NCBI GenBank assembly: GCA_027924585.1
Contig: BSBM01000096.1
Location: 2,294,001-2,358,000, forward strand
DNA: 64,000 nt
Source of the DNA: Larix kaempferi
Taxonomy: Eukaryota > Streptophyta > Pinopsida > Pinales > Pinaceae
Direction: 5' to 3'
Every line of letters begins with the position of its first letter. Position 1 is the first letter of the stretch. This document shows positions 58,590 through 64,000 of the stretch, piece by piece. Made by a program: the position numbers and the translations under genes. Under the pieces are notes generated by a model that did not search any database, had not been told where the DNA came from, and was given only the letters and a program-made list of their open reading frames with translations.

Positions 58590-59803
58590 TTGTATCTCCA
58601 AACCCAACGATTCAACCCTGAATTGACTTGTGACGATCGTCGTCGTATACGCCACCACGCAAAGTATTATCTAATCATCAGTGACACTTTGTACCGTCAT
58701 GGTATCGACTCTATCCTTCGACATTGTCTGACTCATGAAGAGGCTAAACACGTTCTAAATGATTGCCACGCAGGGGCATGTGGCGGTCACCTCTCTGGGA
58801 TGGCTACAGCCCAGAATATTTTGTGCGCAGGATATTTTTGGATGACTATCTTTAAAGATTGTATCGAGGCCGTTAAAAAATGTCTTCCATGTCAACATTT
58901 TCATACTAAGAAGCACACCCACCCCGCCCCATTACACCCGGTTATTTCCGTTGGCCCCTTTGCTAAATGGGGCATCTATTTCATTCACTGTAAGCCTACC
59001 TCAGCCGGGGGGCATAGTTACATCATTGTAGCTATGGACTACTTTACAAAGTGGGCCGAGGCAATGCCTACGTATGCGAATGATGGCAAGTCCGCCACAC
59101 TCTTCATGTTCAATCATGTAATAGCGTGGTTTGGAGTTCCTCAAGCAATAGTCATAGACCATGGTTCCCATTTCATGAACCACATGGTTGACAAGTTGAG
59201 CGATAGATTGGGTTTTCACCATGAAAACTCAATGTCGTACTACCCACAGTCGAATGGACAGGTCGAGGCCATTAACAAGGTCTTGAAAACTATGGTCCAA
59301 CGAATGGTAGGTACGCACAAAGCCAATTGGCACAACATGCTCTTCTCCGCACTTTGGGCTTTAGGACTTCCGTAAAAATTGCCACTGGATTCACTCCTTT
59401 CCAACTAGTGTATGGATTGGAGGTGGTCCTTCCTATAGAGTGCGAGATTCCATCTCTCAAGCTCGCCATCGAACTTCTCCCGAACACCACTGCCGAGGAA
59501 GAACGCTTCCTCTACCTAGCTAAGCTTGACGAGACTCGCCGAGATGTCACTCTTGCCAATGAGGCCCATAAGAAATGCATCAAAGTGCAGTACGATAAGT
59601 CCGTAGAACCTTGTGTTTTTTATGAAGGGGATTTGGTCCTTACTTACGATCAAAAACATGATAAGCTAGGGGCAGGTAAGTTTGAGTCCATGTGGCATGG
59701 ACCTTACATAGTGAAACGTGTCTTAGAGAAGGGTGCTTACGAACTTGAGAATTCTTTGGGTGGAAACCGCAATGGGCTTTACCTAAAGAGGTACTATGCT
59801 TGA
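58590..59803 (+). pseudogene. Integrase
   Basis: The zinc-binding HHCC domain has DCHAGACGGHLSG and KKCLPCQ (58760-58905). The DDE core has KWGIYFIHCKPTSAGGHSYI (first Asp changed to Tyr), IVIDHGSHF (second Asp kept) and YYPQSNGQVEAINKVLK (Glu kept), at 58965-59290. After a frameshift near 59360 the C-terminal part continues (VKIATGFTPFQLVYGLEVVL, then FYEGDLVLTYDQKHDKLGAG and ESMWHGPYIVKRVLEKGAYE) to TGA at 59801. No chromodomain follows. Integrase inserts the DNA copy into the chromosome. Confidence 0.88.
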
Positions 59804-59941
59804 GTCTTTCATGCATAAGTACTTTTGTATATACTGTACATGGCATGCATGTGTGTTTTATGTATGGTGTGACGCTTTGTTTTTTTTGCGTGTTTTAGGT
59901 CTTGCTTCGTTTCTTATACCATGTTTTGTCTGCTTGTGCAG

Positions 59942-60355
59942 ATGGCAAGATGCTATGGATTCGCGGACGGTGCTAGCCAGCATACCCATAACCTTGCTTC
60001 GGCAGCCTGGTTACTCTATTCACCTACTGGCAAGCTCATTAGATCGGGGGGAATGTGTCTAGGTTTCGCAACTAACAATGCAACAGAATATTAAGCAGTC
60101 ATTGGAACCCTAACTAACACCATTTCTTTGGGTATGGACCACGGTGTCATCCATTTGGACTCTCAACTAGTGGTCTCTCATCTTAACTGAGTTTACACCA
60201 TCCGCGATCCTTTTTTGCTCCGTCTATATCGACGAGTCCGTCTTCTGGAAAGGTCCTTTGAATCCATTCAGTACCTGCACATTCCACAAGAGGTTAACAC
60301 AGTTGCCGACTCTATGGCCAACTTCATCTTGGATTGGTACATTGCACACACATAA
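59942..60355 (+). pseudogene. Second, plant-type RNase H (aRNH) downstream of integrase
   Basis: A frame of 137 codons starts at ATG 59942, 139 bp after the integrase stop, with stops only at 60092 (TAA) and 60188 (TGA). It reads GFADGAS (first Asp), AAWLLYSPTGKLIRSGGMCL, ATNNATEY (Glu), GVIHLDSQLVVSHLN (Asp), LRLYRRVRLLERSFESIQYL, HIPQEVNTVADSMANFILDW (last Asp). All four RNase H catalytic positions are present. This is the archaeal/plant-like extra RNase H of Tat elements. The text CTTGTGCAG right before the ATG would be a good splice acceptor, so expression from a spliced or separate RNA is possible. Confidence 0.85.
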
Positions 60356-60689
60356 GCATATCTCATGAATTGTTAAAGTAGACATAGCATGTAAATAATT
60401 CATTTCATAAGCAAACACATAAGCAAGACCACATCATTCACTCATTTGAAACACATAATGTATAAATCGCCGGAATGTCTGTATATATATATATTACCCC
60501 AAAAAGGTAGTGCTGGTACAAAAGTATGAAGCACCACGGCTTTCAGTAAGTCTCTACAAAATATGAAGCCTCATAGCTTTCAGTAGTACAAAAATTTGAG
60601 GCCTCTAAGCTCTCAGTACACACACAGTAACAACATGTGGCCTATCATATGGCCCATACAACCCTAGGTGGTCTAACAGCTCGAGCCTG
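60356..60689. other. Spacer between second RNase H and antisense ORF
   Basis: No gene is seen. A short TA run lies at about 60482-60495. A repeated phrase GAAGC(A/C)-C(A/T)-(C/A)GGCTTTCAGTA / GAAGCCTCATAGCTTTCAGT / GAGGCCTCTAAGCTCTCAGT occurs at about 60528, 60563 and 60599, spaced 35-36 bp. It lies at the 3' end of the antisense ORF. Confidence 0.6.
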
Positions 60690-61916
60690 CTAAGTGTGGA
60701 AACAGTCCACTGCTCTCGCAACCCTGCGGAGCAGTGCGTTGAAGTGCGCAGTCGCTCCAACCATGTGTACCTGCATAGGCCATGGCACCTCATCTACCGT
60801 TGGATCAGGAACGTCTAGTGTCAACCCACTCAGGTTGGCATAGATTCTGTCCATCTCCGCAATGGAAGCATGCACAGCTGGACCCACAACTGCTCCCTCT
60901 CCTCTCTCTCTCCTAGCAAGAAGAGAGGTCCCCACTGGTCGTATAGGCCCCACATCTGCACACACATGTTGTTCACTTGTTAGCACTATATAAAAAAAAA
61001 TCATAATTGCATAAAACTTTAAAAAGTACAAGGGTCATTTGTTCTTATCGAGGTTTCCCCATGCTGCTCCTTCTGGCAGCGGCAGGTCAGGATCATCTCT
61101 GAAGTCGGTACCACCATATGGAAAGTCCTCCACCATCAGTAACTGGCCCTCCAGCCAAGTGAAGAACTCAGGAGGGAATCCGATGATAGGACCCCCACCA
61201 TGTCGGGCCATCACATCAGTCCACCTAGCCATGTGTGGATCCCTAAGGTCCTTATCCTCCAGTGGTACTTGAGGATGCAAAAGGGGAACCCGTTCCAGTA
61301 AGAACGAGATCACTATAGATCCATAGCCAAACTATTTGAGCTCTCCCCGCCGACACTTTGTCAACTGAGCTCGGATGTTTGCGAGGACTCCCTCGCACCA
61401 GTTAAAGATCTTCAGAGACATACAGTCCTCCGCATAAAGCATATGTGCCCTGGTGTCTAAGTGAGGAGCTTGACTCCCCGCCATCCTCGTAATGGTGAAT
61501 AATATGGCGCGTAATGGATGCTCCTGTACATATTTGATGGGAATCTTCCCACTAGATGCACGGGCGTTGGGACCACAATGTTGCCGGATCATATCTTTCA
61601 CAGTCCGATCACTCCCAAGTGATCCAGTAAGTAGCACATTTTCCCCCCTTCGGGACAACCCGGTCAGAAAGTAGATGTACTCGACATCTATGGTAAGCTC
61701 GTGCTCACCGATCACGAAGTATTGCTGGGCCGCTCCCAGCATCAGAGCATATGAGTCAATAGTGGAATTTGGGATCTCATCCCTTGAATGCGGAAGAACT
61801 TGAGGAGCCCACAGTTCCTCAACGCTTCCACACAATGTGGATCGTTTGCAGCTTGCTCATCATCTAATTCATGTTCCCTTTCCTGCCATTCCAAAACCAT
61901 TTTGGATGCTTGGAAC
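60690..61916 (-). pseudogene. Antisense spliced ORF, plant mobile domain-like
   Basis: The exon on the minus strand starts after TGTTGGCAG at 61917 and reads MVLEWQEREHELDDEQAAND, CVEALRNCGLLKFFRIQGMR, then after a frameshift near 61770 FVIGEHELTIDVEYIYFLTG, LSRRGENVLLTGSLG, HPLRAILFTITRMAGSQAPH and FNWCEGVLANIRAQLTKCRR. A TAG (CAG ancestor) at 61332 is followed by FGYGSIVISFLLERVPLLHP and MARWTDVMARHGGGPIIGFP. A second exon begins after GTGTGCAG at 60957 and ends at TAG 60690. The F-LTGLSRRGE and YGS---FLLERVPLL blocks look like the plant mobile domain (aminotransferase-like) family. Grande-type Tat elements are known to carry an antisense ORF; whether this is the same family is open. Function is unknown. 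Confidence 0.6.
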
Positions 61917-64000
61917 CTGCCAACAGGAGGTTTTTAACAATGTTAGAACTTGCTTCACCCACTGGAAGTCCTTCTTTTGAGTTTTGTTTGAGTTTGGGGA
62001 TGGACGTCGCCGTCATCGCACCCCATTCTTGCAAACAAAGCGATGTCATCGCAGTCCATGTATGCAACATTGGCGACGACTTGGTCTCATCACAGTTCCC
62101 GAAAGGGCAAATTGCAACGAGCCGAGGGCACAATGGCCCTTCCCAAATCAAGCCAAAACCCAAAAAAATGACTGAAATTCAAAAATGTAAGCCACTACAA
62201 ACATGCTGGATGAATTTTAGGGTTACCTGTTCCTGACAGAGAGTGAAATGGCTGGTCGTAGATCCCAGAATCGACGAGTGAATTTTTGGCTCCACATGAC
62301 ACCACTCCTCCCAAATTTGGCAAATAGAACAATGGTGAGTATGTTTGGTTTTTATTTCTATTTATAAATAAAATGGAATATTCTTTTTTCAAATATTTTG
62401 ATGCCATTATGCCATTTGCTATAGTTTGGGTCGATTTTATTATTTTTGAACATTTGGTTGACTATTTGACCTAGTTTCCGAGTGTGCAGGAGTTGTGAAG
62501 TGTCTTTCTACTCCATTTTCATATTGGAATAGTCATCTCAGGTATGAACACCCCTTGTGAATTTTTGTCGTTTATCGTTTTTCGATAGATTGCAATTAAT
62601 GAGCTTACTCTTTGTTCTTTCTCGTGCTCTTGAAACTATGAGAATACATTACCGAGTTACGATTTATCGCTTTTCCGGGCTTGTTAAACTTCTACAGAAA
62701 AGGAACCCCCTCGGAGTCTATCTTTAAGCTCTTTTTAGGCTCTTGAAATACAAAAAGATTGCTAAGCGAACTTGTCGCGTTCACGCTTGTAAAAGAATTT
62801 GAATGGTCACCTTCCTGGTGATAGTTTACCCCTTTTTCGGACCAAGAGGCACAAGTTACGAAAAAGGTATACTCCAGCCAATCATGACTGGAAGAGTCCT
62901 CTCCTGCGTTGTTTTACCCTGTTTCAAGCGATGAGGCTAACTTTACGAAAAAGGACCGTTGGAGTCTTCTTTAGTTCTTTTCAGACTCTCTAAACGTGAA
63001 ATGACGACTGAGTTTACCTTCTATGGACTCGTTAAGTTCTTACATTGAAGGGCCCACCATGGGACGAACCCCTCCTATCCCAGGTTTGGAAAATATTTGG
63101 GATTGGACTCATATATGAGATGAGCTATACCGAGCATCTGGTTACCCTCATCAAGCTCATAAAAAACACATGAGGCACTTATCATTCATGATGGGGAAAA
63201 AGGAAAGTTTTTGTATTACACCTTTATCAGTGGCAGTACCTAGTCGTTCTTGAACATGGCACTCATTTGCATTTGCATGCAGCACTTGGATCATATGTTT
63301 GTCCTCGATTTCTGCTTACTTCCTGAGTCATGTTACTCCTTTGAGTCATTCAAAGAAAGCTTCCATCATCAGTTGCATTGGGAGTTTGTGTCGTACTCGT
63401 TGTGTCAATACTGCCGAGTCATGCCATGCCCATGTTCAAGAATATTTTTTTGCACTACTTCATCTATTTACAGTCAGTACACCTTCAATCATGTCGGTCT
63501 ACTTTGAGTCAACCTCACGTATGTTTGTACCATCCAATCCACTCTACACATCCTTTGTCATGTTTCGTGTTGATGATGGGGAATTCATCATGGCCCTCCT
63601 TCGACGGATTCATCCTTGTCGACTTCAACACATCATCCAAGGATCGAATCTAGAGACCAACAAAGTACCTTGGCCGTGCATGCCTCAATGGCAGGTTACC
63701 TCGCTTTCGACATGAGTTTACATCATTGACTCTTGATCGAAAGATTTCATCTTGCATTCGACTTCAAATCGTTATTTCACGCTTGATGATATGTACTGTG
63801 ATACCTTGGGGATCATTGACATTAATGGTGATTTCCCTCGCACTTGTTAACGGTATACATCAATGACCAGTAATCAAGTGGTTTCTACCATGTTCGACGT
63901 CAAGACATTTGTGATCACATGGATAGATTCGTATCATTGCGGCTTCAGCTTGAAGACCCTGGGGAGTCATATGTTACCCAGGTTGCGATGGAGTTTGTAT
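61917..64000. other. Long 3' untranslated region of the Tat-like element
   Basis: No domain is found on either strand. Overlapping open stretches at 61871-62236 (+) and 61864-62163 (-) may include the first exon of the antisense ORF. Between 62630 and 63000 there are degenerate repeats around TTACGAAAAAGG (62852, 62942, and CTACAGAAAAGG at 62691), each followed by GGAGTCT-type text. The region 63000-64000 shows nothing recognisable, and the 3' LTR is not reached. Confidence 0.5.

Larger units (their letters stand above)
49926..64000 (+). mobile_element. Large Tat-like Ty3/gypsy retrotransposon, open at window end
   Basis: More than 14 kb in one orientation: LTR, primer-binding site, 2-kb leader, gag, protease, RT, RNase H, integrase, second RNase H, then an antisense ORF and a long untranslated 3' region. 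The additional plant-type RNase H, very long 3' region and TGGCGAC-type primer site are features of the Tat/Ogre branch of Ty3/gypsy. The 3' LTR (a repeat of TGTTACACCTAAAATC) is not reached before 64000. Coding parts are one copy's worth with about a dozen stops and two frameshifts, so it is fairly young but dead. Confidence 0.8.

Noticed and set aside
63250-63715. Overlapping plus-strand open frames near the window end as genes
   Set aside because: Three frames are open over the same stretch, with Cys/His/Ser-rich composition and no domain. This is typical of non-coding retroelement tails.

Overview
The window looks like intergenic DNA from a large, repeat-rich plant nuclear genome, most likely a gymnosperm (conifer). 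That assignment is inference: it rests on the density of old Ty3/gypsy, Ty1/copia and LINE remnants, the long AT-rich spacers, the spliced GT-AG structures and gag types that resemble conifer retroelements. There are no bacterial or organellar genes, no rRNA, no CRISPR array and no intact host gene. Almost every protein-like stretch carries stops or frameshifts, many of them C-to-T type changes (CAG to TAG, CGA to TGA).

Left part (1-15 kb): an unrecognised multi-exon gene remnant lies on the minus strand (1-1085), followed by a LINE reverse-transcriptase scrap and an aspartic-protease-like trace. A field of tandem repeats (3.5-5.5 kb) leads to the most unusual locus, a minus-strand spliced gene of at least 13 exons (9743 down to 5836). 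It starts with a SET-domain exon, continues through an array of small duplicated in-phase exons, and ends in exons resembling the plant Transposase_24 (Ptta/En/Spm) family. A LINE ORF1 remnant and a GC-rich 47-bp minisatellite follow.

Middle part (15-35 kb): a Ty1/copia 5' end (LTR, primer-binding site and gag with three zinc knuckles) is cut off by a nearly full-length minus-strand LINE (17.74-23.7 kb). Next come a perfect-arm foldback element, a minus-strand Lys/Glu/Arg-rich repeat protein region, minisatellites, a tRNA-like sequence, and a GC-rich 1.7-kb insertion bounded by a 19-bp target-site duplication. A second, older plus-strand LINE occupies 28.85-34.4 kb.

Right part (35-64 kb): several Ty3/gypsy gag-protease fragments lie in both orientations. 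They include a minus-strand gag-only element with a polypurine tract and LTR start at about 46.95 kb. From 49.93 kb to beyond the window end runs one large Tat-like Ty3/gypsy element. It has a 0.9-kb LTR, a tRNA-type primer-binding site, a 2-kb leader with a periodic motif, gag with a Pro/Gly-rich segment, protease, RT, a degraded RNase H and integrase. Behind the integrase sits a second plant-type RNase H in its own ATG-started frame, and an antisense spliced ORF resembling plant mobile domain proteins follows. The extra RNase H presumably replaced the degraded one. The antisense ORF is the least understood component.
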